Source: DASRAU01 sp035638075 (GTDB taxonomy: Bacteria > Acidobacteriota > Polarisedimenticolia > Gp22-AA2). Taken from it: a stretch of 64,000 nucleotides of DNA. Location: contig DASRAU010000023.1 in assembly GCA_035638075.1 (NCBI GenBank), forward strand, positions 1 through 64,000. The letters are read 5' to 3'. The position numbers and the translations under genes are program-made. Shown here one piece after another: positions 1 through 7,543 of this stretch; within the stretch, counting starts at the first letter, position 1, and each line of letters begins with the position of its first letter. Below the pieces are notes generated by a model that was not told where the DNA came from, searched no databases, and saw only the letters and a list, made by a program, of their open reading frames with translations.

Positions 1-313
1 AGCGCTCGAACGGCCCGTAGGCGATCTCGAGCTGGTGCCAGCGCAGGCAGGCGGTGCCGACCGGCTCCGGCCGCACCCCGGAGAGGCGCAGCGCCTGCCC
101 CTCGACCACGATGTCGATCGCTTCGCGGCTGACGCCGGGGAGATCGACGGTGATCAGAAGCCCTTCCGGGTTCTCGTGGATGTCGGCGCGCGGCACGAAC
201 CCCTTCGGTCCGTACGCCGGCCCCAGCCCGTGGAGCAGGCTGTCCATCACCTGCTCCATGCGCCGGTGCAGGTCGCTCACTTCCTGCGGTACGACTCGGC
301 GGATGCGAATCAC
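1..313 (-). CDS. Hsp20/alpha-crystallin family small heat-shock protein (partial, 3' end outside window)
   Basis: The N-terminal ~104 residues are visible; the gene runs off the left edge. The start is GTG at 313 with an AAAGGA ribosome site just upstream. Hsp20 features are the segment PRADIHENPEGLLITVDLPG, matching the A-D-I-x-E...DLPG core of the alpha-crystallin fold, followed by SREAIDIVVEGQALRLSG and the YGPFER stretch that precedes the conserved R-x-F strand. Such proteins are ATP-independent holdases that bind unfolding proteins in the cytoplasm. It lies about 50 bases beyond the end of rpsT on the same strand and may be read from the pal-rpsT transcript. The missing C-terminus prevents a check of the I-x-I oligomerisation motif. 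Confidence 0.85.
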   Translation of the reverse strand, partial: MIRIRRVVPQEVSDLHRRMEQVMDSLLHGLGPAYGPKGFVPRADIHENPEGLLITVDLPGVSREAIDIVVEGQALRLSGVRPEPVGTACLRWHQLEIAYGPFER

Positions 314-364
314 GTCGCCGTCCTTTCCGACCGGACGGCCAGGGAGCCTGTCCGATTCAGGATC

Positions 365-637
365 CTAGCTGGCTTTCTCCAGGGAGGCGACGTGGCGCGT
401 CAGCCGCGACTTGTGCCGGGCCGCCGCGTTGCGGTGCATGACGCCCTTGCTGACGGCGCGGTCGATGGTCGAAAGCGCGGTCGGAAGGGCCTGGCGCGCC
501 GAGGCGCCGTCCTTCTTGTCGAGCAGGAGCCGCACCTTCTTGATCTGGGTGCGGAGGGCGGAGCGCCGGGCGCGGTTGATGACCTGGCGCTTGCGGCTCT
601 TGCGGATGTTCTTGACGGCCGACTGGATGCGTGCCAC
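365..637 (-). CDS. rpsT: 30S ribosomal protein S20
   Basis: A 90-residue, very basic protein beginning MARIQSAVKNIRKSRKRQ, with the S20 pattern of a helical, lysine/arginine-rich sequence (RRSALRTQIKKV...HRNAAARHKSRL). S20 binds 16S rRNA in the 30S body. The start is GTG at 637 with a strong GAGGAG ribosome site seven bases upstream. It follows pal by 24 bases on the same strand, so the two are probably cotranscribed. rpsT is usually monocistronic, so linkage to pal is a local arrangement. Length is normal for the family. Confidence 0.96.
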   Translation of the reverse strand: MARIQSAVKNIRKSRKRQVINRARRSALRTQIKKVRLLLDKKDGASARQALPTALSTIDRAVSKGVMHRNAAARHKSRLTRHVASLEKAS

Positions 638-661
638 GACGTTCTCCTCTTTTTTCCGTTC

Positions 662-1237
662 TCAGTCTGCGATGAAGACGAATTCGGCGCGCCGGTTCTG
701 CGCCCAGGCCGCTTCCGTGTGCCCCGGGTCCACCGGCCGCTCCTTGCCGTACGAGATGGTGCGCAGGCGGTTGGCGGGGATGCCGAGCGAGACGATGTAG
801 TCGCGCGCGGCGCGGGCCCGCCGATCCCCCAGCGCCAGGTTGTACTCGGTCGTGCCGCGCTCGTCGCAGTGCCCCTCGATGCGCACCGCGAGCGGAGCGT
901 GCTGCCGGATCTGGGCGGCGTTGTCGTTCAGGATCGTCTTGGCCTCTCCGCCCAGATCGGCGCTGTCGAAGTCGAAGAGGACCTCCTTGAGGATCCCCTG
1001 CGCGTTCAGCTTGTCCGCCAGCCCGGACGGGAGCTCCTCGAAGCTCTTCTCGCCCGCGTTCGCCTGCCCGAAGCCGCCGGTCTCCTCGACCTTCTCGGCC
1101 GGTTTCGATTCAAAGTTCGGCGCCTGTGTCACCGGAGCTTCCTGCTGCGGCTGGGCCGACTTGCACGCCGTCACCACGAACACACCACACAGTGCGAGCA
1201 CCATCGCCGGGAGCGCGCGAAGGGTACGACGTTGCAT
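662..1237 (-). CDS. pal: Peptidoglycan-associated outer-membrane lipoprotein Pal
   Basis: A 191-residue lipoprotein. The chosen ATG (1237) has a textbook GGAGGTGA site; the longer open frame upstream has none. A signal peptide ends in VVTAC with the lipidated Cys at residue 25. A linker follows, then an OmpA-like domain (about residues 80-190) with FDFDSADL, the GHCDERGTTEYN peptidoglycan-binding loop (122-133), LGDRRARAARDYI and NRRAEFVF. Pal tethers the outer membrane to peptidoglycan and works with TolB and TolQRA in envelope constriction. It is separated from tolB by 320 bases that hold a likely promoter of its own. Confidence 0.96.
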   Translation of the reverse strand: MQRRTLRALPAMVLALCGVFVVTACKSAQPQQEAPVTQAPNFESKPAEKVEETGGFGQANAGEKSFEELPSGLADKLNAQGILKEVLFDFDSADLGGEAKTILNDNAAQIRQHAPLAVRIEGHCDERGTTEYNLALGDRRARAARDYIVSLGIPANRLRTISYGKERPVDPGHTEAAWAQNRRAEFVFIAD

Positions 1238-1307
1238 CAGGTCACCTCCAATGGGACATCGATTGTGATCGGACGCATGGACCTCGAAGGACTCACGAGG
1301 GAGCGAG

Positions 1308-1316
1308 AGTATAGCA
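1308..1316 (-). promoter_or_regulatory. Extended -10 promoter element for pal-rpsT
   Basis: Read on the minus strand, TGC-TATACT is a TGn extended -10 with TATACT at 1313-1308. It lies about 70 bases before the pal ATG. No good -35 is seen at the usual 16-18 base distance, as expected for an extended -10 promoter. Confidence 0.5.
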
Positions 1317-1401
1317 CGCCGAATGAAGCACTTCCGATGACAAACCCGTGAGAGGAAGGACGCCTCCACCTCCCGGTCGCCCGCAGGGAGGGCTCAAAGA
1401 C

Positions 1402-1421
1402 CCGCCGGCGCCAGCCGGCGG
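1402..1421 (-). terminator. GC-rich hairpin after tolB, possible weak terminator
   Basis: Perfect 8-base arms CCGCCGGC (1402-1409) and GCCGGCGG (1414-1421) with a 4-base loop. In the minus direction it is followed by GTCTTTG rather than a true U-tract, so termination would be partial or Rho-assisted. Confidence 0.35.
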
Positions 1422-1557
1422 CCCGCCCGACCGAGGGTCGAGCGGCGCCGCGCACAAGGTCCATAGGGCCTCGCTGCTCCATAGGCCACCCACACGTGCG
1501 CGCGCGACCGCCGCCGGCCTCGCTCCCGTTCCCGCCCCGATGGTGATCAAGCAGGGT

Positions 1558-2898
1558 TCATCGGGCCCACGAGGGAGAGGTGTTGTTCCCCCCCTTGGTC
1601 AGCCGCCGCACGTGATCCCCACTGGCATCCATCGTGTAGATGTCGAACCCGCCGCTGCGATTCGAGGAGAACACGATGTGCCGGCCGTCGGGGGACCAGC
1701 GGGGCCACTCGTTGATGCCGCCGCCGTCGGTCACGCGCTTGATGTTGCGCTCCTTGAGGTCGTACACGTAGATGTCGAACCCGCCGGGGACGCGCGCCGT
1801 GAAGGCGATCGACTCGTCTTCGTCCGGGACCGGGTTCCACGACGGCGCATCGCAGTAGTTCAGCTCGGTGTTGAGGCGCCTCGGGTTGCCGCCGTCGGCG
1901 TCCATCAGCCAGATCTGCGGCGAGCCGGAGCGGTCGCTCGTGAACGCCAGCGACCGGCCGTCGGGGGACCAGGTGGGCGAGGTGTCGATGGCGCCGTCAC
2001 GGGTCAGCCGCGTCAGCGCCCCGTCCGTCGGCCGCAGGGTGTAGATCTCGGCGTTGCCATCGCGGGCACTGGAGAAGGCGAGCAGGCGACCGTCGGGAGA
2101 CCACGAGGGGGCGCTGTTCAGCTCCCCTTTCTGCGGGAAGGCGGTGCGCAACTCTCCCTTGCTGCTGAGGATCTTGAGCTCGGGCGAGCCGCTGCGGTAC
2201 GAGCTGAAGGCGATCCACTGGCCGTCGGGCGACCAGGAAGGGGAGAGGTTGATGGAGTTGTTGGCGGTGATCTTTTTCACCCGTGCGCCGTCGTAGTCCA
2301 TGACGAAGATCTCTTTCGCCTTGCCGACCTGCGAGACGTAGGTGATGCGCGACTGCGCGATGCCCGGCCTGCCGGTGTAGCGCTGGATGATCTCGTCGGC
2401 CATCTTGTGGGCCAGCAGGCGCCCCTGGTCGAGACCGGCACGGTATTTCTTGCCGAGGGCGAGGCGCTGCTCCGTCATGTCGTACACGCGCCCCTCGAAG
2501 ATCAGCTCGGCCCCTTCCGGATGCGCCGCCCCCACCATGACGGCGTCGGCGCCGATCCCCTGCCATTCCTTGTAGTCGGTCTTGCGGCCCGCGAAGGGGG
2601 AGACCATCTTGAGGTACTCATCCGGGACCAGCTTGAAGTAGTTCGAGAACACCAGGTCGTCGCGCACCACGTCGTACAGGAGCGACGCCGACTCGTCCCC
2701 CTTCGGCGTGCCGCCGCCGTCGAAGCGCGGGATGGCGATCGGGACCTTCGACGCCGCCGAGCCGGTGATCTTGATGATCGGCGCATCGGACGGACGGTCC
2801 TGCTGGGCGAACGTGAACAACGGGACGGAGACCACGGCGAGGACGCCGGCGGCGACCAGGGAGACCGCGGCGGCTCGATTGCGCTCACGAAATGTCAC
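1558..2898 (-). CDS. tolB: Tol-Pal system periplasmic beta-propeller protein TolB
   Basis: A 446-residue protein with a signal peptide (hydrophobic VSLVAAGVLAVVSVPLF, probable cleavage near FAQQ), an N-terminal TolB domain and a C-terminal propeller. The propeller has at least five WSPDG-type PD40 blades, such as WSPDGQWIAFSSYRSG and WSPDGRHIVFSSNRSGGFDIY. TolB links Pal to the TolA/inner-membrane complex in the periplasm. GTG at 2898 is preferred because GGAG lies 8 bases upstream and it gives a clean signal peptide; an ATG at 2940 would overlap the preceding gene. It is the fourth gene of the tolQ-tolR-tonB-tolB run. Confidence 0.94.
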   Translation of the reverse strand: MTFRERNRAAAVSLVAAGVLAVVSVPLFTFAQQDRPSDAPIIKITGSAASKVPIAIPRFDGGGTPKGDESASLLYDVVRDDLVFSNYFKLVPDEYLKMVSPFAGRKTDYKEWQGIGADAVMVGAAHPEGAELIFEGRVYDMTEQRLALGKKYRAGLDQGRLLAHKMADEIIQRYTGRPGIAQSRITYVSQVGKAKEIFVMDYDGARVKKITANNSINLSPSWSPDGQWIAFSSYRSGSPELKILSSKGELRTAFPQKGELNSAPSWSPDGRLLAFSSARDGNAEIYTLRPTDGALTRLTRDGAIDTSPTWSPDGRSLAFTSDRSGSPQIWLMDADGGNPRRLNTELNYCDAPSWNPVPDEDESIAFTARVPGGFDIYVYDLKERNIKRVTDGGGINEWPRWSPDGRHIVFSSNRSGGFDIYTMDASGDHVRRLTKGGNNTSPSWAR

Positions 2899-2920
2899 GA
2901 GAGGTTCTCCGGGGACGTCG

Positions 2921-3838
2921 TCAGGGAGGCGAGCCGCCACCGTCGAGGGGGGTCAGCTCGAACTCCAGGGTCGGGGCCAGTTTGTCGAGCTTGAGCGCCA
3001 GCGGAAAAGCCGGGAAGGGCTCCGCGTCCTTCACCGCCTGCACGATCGAACGATCGAACGGGACATAGCCGCTGGGGTTCCTCAGCTCCAGCTTCAGAAG
3101 ACGGCCGGTCGGGCTCAGCTCGAAATAGACGGCGGCCGTGCGGGTCTCGCGGGATGTCGAGACGGGCCGCTTCCATGCCGCCTCGATCTTTCTCTTGAGG
3201 AGGGCGATGTAGAAGTCGTACTCGTCGCCGCTGCCGGTGCCGGTTCCTTCGCCTCCACCCCCCGTGCCGGTCGCTCCCGGCGCCCCGGTCGCGCCCGGCT
3301 TGCCCGGCGCCGTGGAGGGCGCGGGATTCGTTGCCGGCGGCGTGGCGGCCGCGGCAGCCTCGTTGGCGGCCGTCTCTTCGGCGGCGGACTCCTCGCTCTC
3401 CTTCGCGTCGTCCTTCTTGTCGTCCTTTTTCTCCGGCTCGGGCGGCTTCGTGGGCACGGGCGTCTTCACCGGCGGTGTCTTGGTGTTCTTCTTCGTGTCC
3501 TTGTCGGGAAGGACGATCGGCTTCGCGATCTTCTTCGGCGGCTCCTTCGGAGTCTCGGGCTTCTTGACCTCCGGCGGCTTGACCGGGGCCGGCTTGGGAA
3601 GCTCGGGGGCCGGGGCTGCCGCCGCGGGAGCGGGAGCCGGCGCGGCCGCCGCCGGACCGCCGGGCATGGTGACGAGGTCGACGACGTAGACCTTGTTGCC
3701 GGACGGACCCGAGGACAGGAAACGCGGCACTCCGACGATGAAGAAGAACGCCGCCAGGTGCAGGATGACCGAAACGACGACGAACGGGCGGGCCACCCGG
3801 CCGCCGGCGTTCTGCTGCGCCGCGGCTCCGGGGCTCAC
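2921..3838 (-). CDS. TonB/TolA-family energy-transducing protein
   Basis: A 305-residue protein. There is one N-terminal membrane helix (about residues 17-41, VVVSVILHLAAFFFIVG), then a long Ala/Pro/Lys-rich periplasm-spanning segment with KPPEVKKPETPKEPPKK and acidic/lysine stretches. A C-terminal TonB-type domain (about 210-300) contains LLKRKIEAAWKRP and the VQAVKDAEPFPAFP motif. Position between ExbD/TolR and TolB implies the TolA role, but the C-terminal domain reads like TonB. Diderms outside Proteobacteria often use this hybrid form. ATG at 3838 overlaps the tolR stop by four bases. Confidence 0.88.
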   Translation of the reverse strand: MSPGAAAQQNAGGRVARPFVVVSVILHLAAFFFIVGVPRFLSSGPSGNKVYVVDLVTMPGGPAAAAPAPAPAAAAPAPELPKPAPVKPPEVKKPETPKEPPKKIAKPIVLPDKDTKKNTKTPPVKTPVPTKPPEPEKKDDKKDDAKESEESAAEETAANEAAAAATPPATNPAPSTAPGKPGATGAPGATGTGGGGEGTGTGSGDEYDFYIALLKRKIEAAWKRPVSTSRETRTAAVYFELSPTGRLLKLELRNPSGYVPFDRSIVQAVKDAEPFPAFPLALKLDKLAPTLEFELTPLDGGGSPP

Positions 3839-4323
3839 CGCTTCTTGTCCCGTCCGGCCGCCGGCTTCGCCGGCAACGCCTTGGCCGCGGCGGTCGCCTT
3901 CGCCGGGGTTTCGGGGCGGGTGACCATCCCGACCTTGTCCGCGCCGGACTTCTTGATCTGATCCATGACCGCCATGACGCGGCCGTACGGCACGTCCTGG
4001 TCGGCCTTCAGGAAGACGAAGTCGGTGCCGGTGCGGTCCATCTCCGATTTCAGCTTCTCGGTCAAAAGCGCCAGGTTCACCGGCCGCTCGTTCAGGTAGA
4101 TGGTGCTGTCCTGGTCGACGCTGACGATCAGGCGATCTTCCTGCGTGTCGGTCCCCGACTCCGTGCGCGGCAGCCGGATGTCGATGCCGCGGCTCATCAT
4201 CGGCGCCGTGACCATGAAGATGATGAGGAGGACGAGGACCACGTCCACCAGCGGCGTGACGTTGATGTCGGAGAGGGCCGGGCCGAAGCGGCCGCCTCCG
4301 CGCTCGCCGACGCTCATGCTCAT
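3835..4323 (-). CDS. tolR: ExbD/TolR-type proton-channel subunit
   Basis: A 162-residue protein with the ExbD/TolR N-terminus DINVTPLVDVVLVLLIIFMV. The membrane Asp in PLVD is the proton-relay residue. A periplasmic domain (LIVSVDQDSTIYLNERPV...GRVMAVMDQIKKSGADKVGMVT) follows, then a lysine/alanine-rich tail. With TolQ it forms the motor energised by proton flow. The alternative start two codons in (Met-3) cannot be excluded. It lies 55 bases after tolQ and overlaps the next gene. Confidence 0.93.
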   Translation of the reverse strand: MSMSVGERGGGRFGPALSDINVTPLVDVVLVLLIIFMVTAPMMSRGIDIRLPRTESGTDTQEDRLIVSVDQDSTIYLNERPVNLALLTEKLKSEMDRTGTDFVFLKADQDVPYGRVMAVMDQIKKSGADKVGMVTRPETPAKATAAAKALPAKPAAGRDKKR

Positions 4324-4378
4324 GCGTGCCTCGCTCGGCGCATCGCGATCGTGAATCGGAGCGCCGGCCGCGTCATGG

Positions 4379-5167
4379 TCAGATCCGGAATTTTCCGGCC
4401 TCGGCCGTCGCTGCGGCGGGGCGGGCGGAATCGAGCTGCGCCTCGGCCTGCGAGAGGAACTGCGGCACGAAGCGGTCGATGCGCGCGCCGAGCCGGCGGG
4501 CGCGCGCGAGCAGCAGGTTGTAGCCGCACACCGCCGGGATGGCGGCCGCGAGGCCGGCGGCGGTGGTCACGAGCGCTTCCGAGATGCCGGGCGCCACGGC
4601 GGCGAGGCTGGCCGATCCGGTCAGCCCGATCCCCTGGAAGGCGTCCATGATCCCCCACACCGTCCCGAACAGCCCGATGAAGGGGGCGACGCTTCCGGTC
4701 GTCGCGAGCAGGCCGAGGTTGCGGTCGAGCGTGTCGGCCTCCATTCCCGCCGCCTCTTCCACGCGGCGGCGCAGGCGGTTCATGACGCGCTGGCGGCCCT
4801 CGTCGGTCGGCACGGCGCCGCGGGCGCCGCCGACTCCTTCGTTGACCGCGGCGATCAGCTCGCGGAAGCCGGCCTGCAGGATCGGCGCGAGCGGGCTGGC
4901 GGTGTGGCGCGCCGCCCGGTCGTACATCTCGGAGAGACGCTTGTCGCCCTGCATGTCGGCGAGCAGCCGCTTCGACTCGGCTTCGGCGCGCTTGAGGAAG
5001 CGCCAGCGCTCGAGCATGACGGCCCACGACATGACGGAGAAGGCGAGCAGCGTCAGGAGGACTCCCTGCGCCACCCAGCCGGATTCGGTGATGAGGCGCA
5101 GCGGATCGGCGTGCAGTCCGGGGGTCGTTGCGGCCGCGGCGAGCGGAACCGGAATCATCAGGGGCAT
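4379..5167 (-). CDS. tolQ: TolQ/ExbB-type proton-channel subunit
   Basis: A 262-residue MotA/TolQ/ExbB protein. The first membrane helix is near residues 28-50 (VLLTLLAFSVMSWAVML), followed by a large cytoplasmic helical region with LERWRFLKRAEAES. The paired C-terminal helices include the family signature LLATTGSVAPFIGLFGTVWGIM and AAGLAAAIPAVCGYN. It assembles as a pentamer around TolR. As first gene of the tol run it follows a leader carrying a promoter and a terminator-like hairpin. No cpoB/ybgF gene is present in this cluster. Confidence 0.94.
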   Translation of the reverse strand: MPLMIPVPLAAAATTPGLHADPLRLITESGWVAQGVLLTLLAFSVMSWAVMLERWRFLKRAEAESKRLLADMQGDKRLSEMYDRAARHTASPLAPILQAGFRELIAAVNEGVGGARGAVPTDEGRQRVMNRLRRRVEEAAGMEADTLDRNLGLLATTGSVAPFIGLFGTVWGIMDAFQGIGLTGSASLAAVAPGISEALVTTAAGLAAAIPAVCGYNLLLARARRLGARIDRFVPQFLSQAEAQLDSARPAAATAEAGKFRI

Positions 5168-5220
5168 GCGGGGGCGGGTCTCCTATCCAGGACTTGCCCT
5201 GGGGGCGCGACGACCCGGGG

Positions 5221-5240
5221 AAAAAACGCGCCGACGCGCG
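5221..5240 (-). terminator. Terminator-like hairpin in the tolQ leader (possible attenuator)
   Basis: On the minus strand, CGCGC-GTCG-GCGCG is followed directly by six T residues (the A run at 5221-5226). It lies a few bases downstream of the predicted start of the tol transcript and 55-75 bases before the tolQ ATG. The stem is short (5 bp) but all G-C. A full-strength terminator here would silence the operon, so conditional read-through is the likely purpose if it is functional. Confidence 0.45.
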
Positions 5241-5258
5241 AAGTCGCAAGCGGTCCGT

Positions 5259-5287
5259 AAGTTAGCACACGCCCGATTCATTGACAA
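5259..5287 (-). promoter_or_regulatory. Sigma-70-type promoter for the tol operon
   Basis: On the minus strand, TTGTCA (5287-5282), a 17-base spacer and TAACTT (5264-5259). The predicted start is near 5252. Its -35 box shares five bases with the TTGACA that faces recN. Confidence 0.55.
5281..5286 (+). promoter_or_regulatory. TTGACA -35 box facing recN
   Basis: A consensus -35 box. The -10 is poor (TGTTAC at 15 bases or TTACCG at 17 bases), so this is only a candidate recN promoter. It overlaps the -35 of the divergent tol promoter. Confidence 0.35.
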
Positions 5288-5324
5288 CGAAAGATCCGCT
5301 CTGTTACCGTGCCGCCCGGCGGAA

Positions 5325-7034
5325 ATGATTCGCTGCCTGCACGTCAGGAACCTCGCCATCGTCAAAGAGGCGACCCTCGATCTCGGACCGGGGCTGAACC
5401 TCCTCACCGGCGAAACCGGCGCCGGCAAGTCGATCCTGGTGGATGCGCTGCTCCTCGGCCTCGGCGGACGCGCCGAGAGCGAGGCGGTGCGCACCGGCGA
5501 AGAGCGCGGCACGGTCGCGCTCGAGTTCGAAGTGACCTCTCCCGCCGCGCGCGCCTTCCTCGAGGAGCACGGCTACCCGCTGGAGCAGGGGCACGTCGTG
5601 GTGCAGCGGGAGATCGCCGCCGGGGGGCGTGGGCGCTCCTTCATCGGCGGCGTGCCGGCCCCCGTCGCCGATCTGAAAGCCTTCGGAGCGCTGGCGGTCT
5701 CGGTCCACGGCCAGCACCAGCACCAGACACTGCTCGATCCGGCGTCGCACCTGCCGCTGCTCGATCGCGAAGGCGCCGCGGCCGAATTGCTGCCGGCGAT
5801 GGCGGAGGCGGCCCGGGCCCTCGCCGAGGCGACGGCGCGTCTCGGCTCGCTGCGCGACGGCGCGCAGCGGCTGGCGCAGCGGGTCGATCTGCTGCGCTGG
5901 CAGGTGCAGGAGATCGACGCGGCGTCGCTCGAAGCGGGGGAGCGCGAGACGCTGCGCACCGAGCGGGAGCGACTGCGCCACGCCGAGCAGATCCTGCGCT
6001 CGGGGCGCGAGGCCCTCGAGGCGCTCTACGAAGGCGAAGGGGCGGCCCTGGCCCGCGTCGCCGAAGGCATCCGCGCCGCGCGCGACGTGGCCCGCTTCGA
6101 GCCGGGGCTCGATTCGGATCTCGATCGGGCCGAGGCGGCTGCGTCGGAGATCGAAGAGGTGGCGTTCCGGCTGCGCGACCTGACGACGCGCCTGCAGCCC
6201 GACCCGCAGCGCCTGCAGGCGGCCGACGACCGCATCCTCTTGATCGACGGGCTGTTGCGCAAGTACGCGCCCGGCGCGGACGAGACCGCCATCGCGGCCT
6301 ATCGCGACGCGGCCGCGGAGGAGCTCCGGAGCCTCACCGACGGCGGCGCGACCGTGGCGGAGCTGGAGGAGAAGGTGGACCGGCTGCGCGCCGCCGCCCT
6401 TGCCGCCGCGCAGGGGCTGTCGCGCCGCCGGAAGAGCGCCGCCCAGGCCCTCGAGCGCAAGGTGGAGCAGGAGCTCGGGAACCTGGCGATGGAGGGCACC
6501 CGCTTCGCCGTCGATCTGCGGCCGCGCCCCGGACCGGGAAGCGGACTGTGGGTCGAGGGAGAAGAAGTGGCCGTTGACGCCCTGGGATACGACGTGGTGG
6601 AATTCCTTCTGTCCGCGAATCGCGGTGAGGCGCTGCGGCCGCTTCACGCGGTCGCCTCGGGCGGGGAGCTGTCGCGGATCATGCTCGCCCTCGAGGTGGT
6701 CCGGCTCCGGCACGGGACGCCGCGCACGCTGGTGTTCGACGAAGTGGACGCGGGGGTCGGCGGAGCGGTGGCGGAAGTGCTCGGACGGAAACTGCGCGCG
6801 CTCGCCGCCACCCACCAGGTTCTGTGCGTGACGCACCTCGCGCCGATCGCCTCGCAGGCGGATCGGCACGCGCGGGTGGCCAAGCGCACGGTCAAGGGGC
6901 GCACGGAAGCGTGGGTCGAGCCGCTCGACGCGCGCGGCCGGGTGCAGGAGCTGGCGCGCATGCTGGCCGGAGAATCGATCACGCCGTCGGCCCTCAAACA
7001 TGCTGCTGCGATGCTGAAGGGCGCGGCACGATAG
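5325..7034 (+). CDS. recN: DNA repair protein RecN (SMC-like ATPase)
   Basis: A 569-residue protein with Walker A GETGAGKS at residues 29-36 and the Q-loop region VHGQHQHQTLLDP. A long Ala/Arg/Glu-rich coiled coil lies in the middle. The ABC signature SGGELSRIMLALE starts near 445, and Walker B VFDEVDAGVGG near 470. RecN is a cohesin-like ATPase that acts early in double-strand break repair on nucleoid DNA. ATG at 5325 starts MIRCLHVRNLAIV, the usual family N-terminus. It leads a plus-strand series with coaD immediately downstream. Confidence 0.96.
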   Translation: MIRCLHVRNLAIVKEATLDLGPGLNLLTGETGAGKSILVDALLLGLGGRAESEAVRTGEERGTVALEFEVTSPAARAFLEEHGYPLEQGHVVVQREIAAGGRGRSFIGGVPAPVADLKAFGALAVSVHGQHQHQTLLDPASHLPLLDREGAAAELLPAMAEAARALAEATARLGSLRDGAQRLAQRVDLLRWQVQEIDAASLEAGERETLRTERERLRHAEQILRSGREALEALYEGEGAALARVAEGIRAARDVARFEPGLDSDLDRAEAAASEIEEVAFRLRDLTTRLQPDPQRLQAADDRILLIDGLLRKYAPGADETAIAAYRDAAAEELRSLTDGGATVAELEEKVDRLRAAALAAAQGLSRRRKSAAQALERKVEQELGNLAMEGTRFAVDLRPRPGPGSGLWVEGEEVAVDALGYDVVEFLLSANRGEALRPLHAVASGGELSRIMLALEVVRLRHGTPRTLVFDEVDAGVGGAVAEVLGRKLRALAATHQVLCVTHLAPIASQADRHARVAKRTVKGRTEAWVEPLDARGRVQELARMLAGESITPSALKHAAAMLKGAAR

Positions 7035-7039
7035 TGGCG

Positions 7040-7543
7040 ATGCAGGTCACCGCGATCTACCCGGGCACCTTCGACCCGATCACCAACGGGCACCTCGACA
7101 TCATCGAGCGGGGCGTCCGTCTCTTCGATCGCGTCATCGTGGCGCTGCTGCGCAACGCCGACAAGGAGCCGCTGCTGCCGCTCGACGAGCGGCAGGAGAT
7201 CGTCCGGGCGGTGGTGGCCCGGTTCCCCAACGTCACGGTGGAGAGCTTCGACGGTCTCCTGGTGGACTACTGCCGCGCGCGCGGAGCGCGCGCCATCGTG
7301 CGGGGGCTGCGGGCCCTCTCCGATTTCGAGTACGAGCTGCAGATGGCCCTGATGAACCGCCGGCTCGAGCCGGGTGTGGAGACCGTGTTCATGATGCCGA
7401 GCGAGGCGTGGTCGTACGTCAGCAGTCGCCTGGTCAAGGAAGTGGCGCGCCTGGGAGGCGACGTCTCGGGGCTGGTGCCGAAAGAGGCGCTGCCGGCCCT
7501 CGCGGCGCTCGCCGCAAAGGCTCGCGCGGAGCGGGAGCGATGA
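7040..7543 (+). CDS. coaD: Phosphopantetheine adenylyltransferase
   Basis: A 167-residue protein of normal length that transfers AMP to 4'-phosphopantetheine, the penultimate step of coenzyme A synthesis. The nucleotidyltransferase motif GTFDPITNGH is at residues 9-18. VRGLRALSDFEYELQMALMNRRL and SYVSSRLVKEVARLGGDVSGLVP match family substrate-binding segments. ATG at 7040 gives the standard N-terminus; a GTG two codons earlier overlapping the recN stop is the alternative. The gene end overlaps the following aminotransferase start (ATGA). Confidence 0.96.
   Translation: MQVTAIYPGTFDPITNGHLDIIERGVRLFDRVIVALLRNADKEPLLPLDERQEIVRAVVARFPNVTVESFDGLLVDYCRARGARAIVRGLRALSDFEYELQMALMNRRLEPGVETVFMMPSEAWSYVSSRLVKEVARLGGDVSGLVPKEALPALAALAAKARAERER

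Larger units (their letters stand above)
1238..1557. other. 320-base tolB-pal intergenic region
   Basis: No convincing gene is seen. The open frames here lack ribosome sites and family resemblance. Reading on the minus strand, the region holds a perfect hairpin soon after tolB (1402-1421) and an extended -10 promoter element (1308-1316) in front of pal. The gap therefore looks like the end of one transcription unit and the start of another. Confidence 0.6.
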
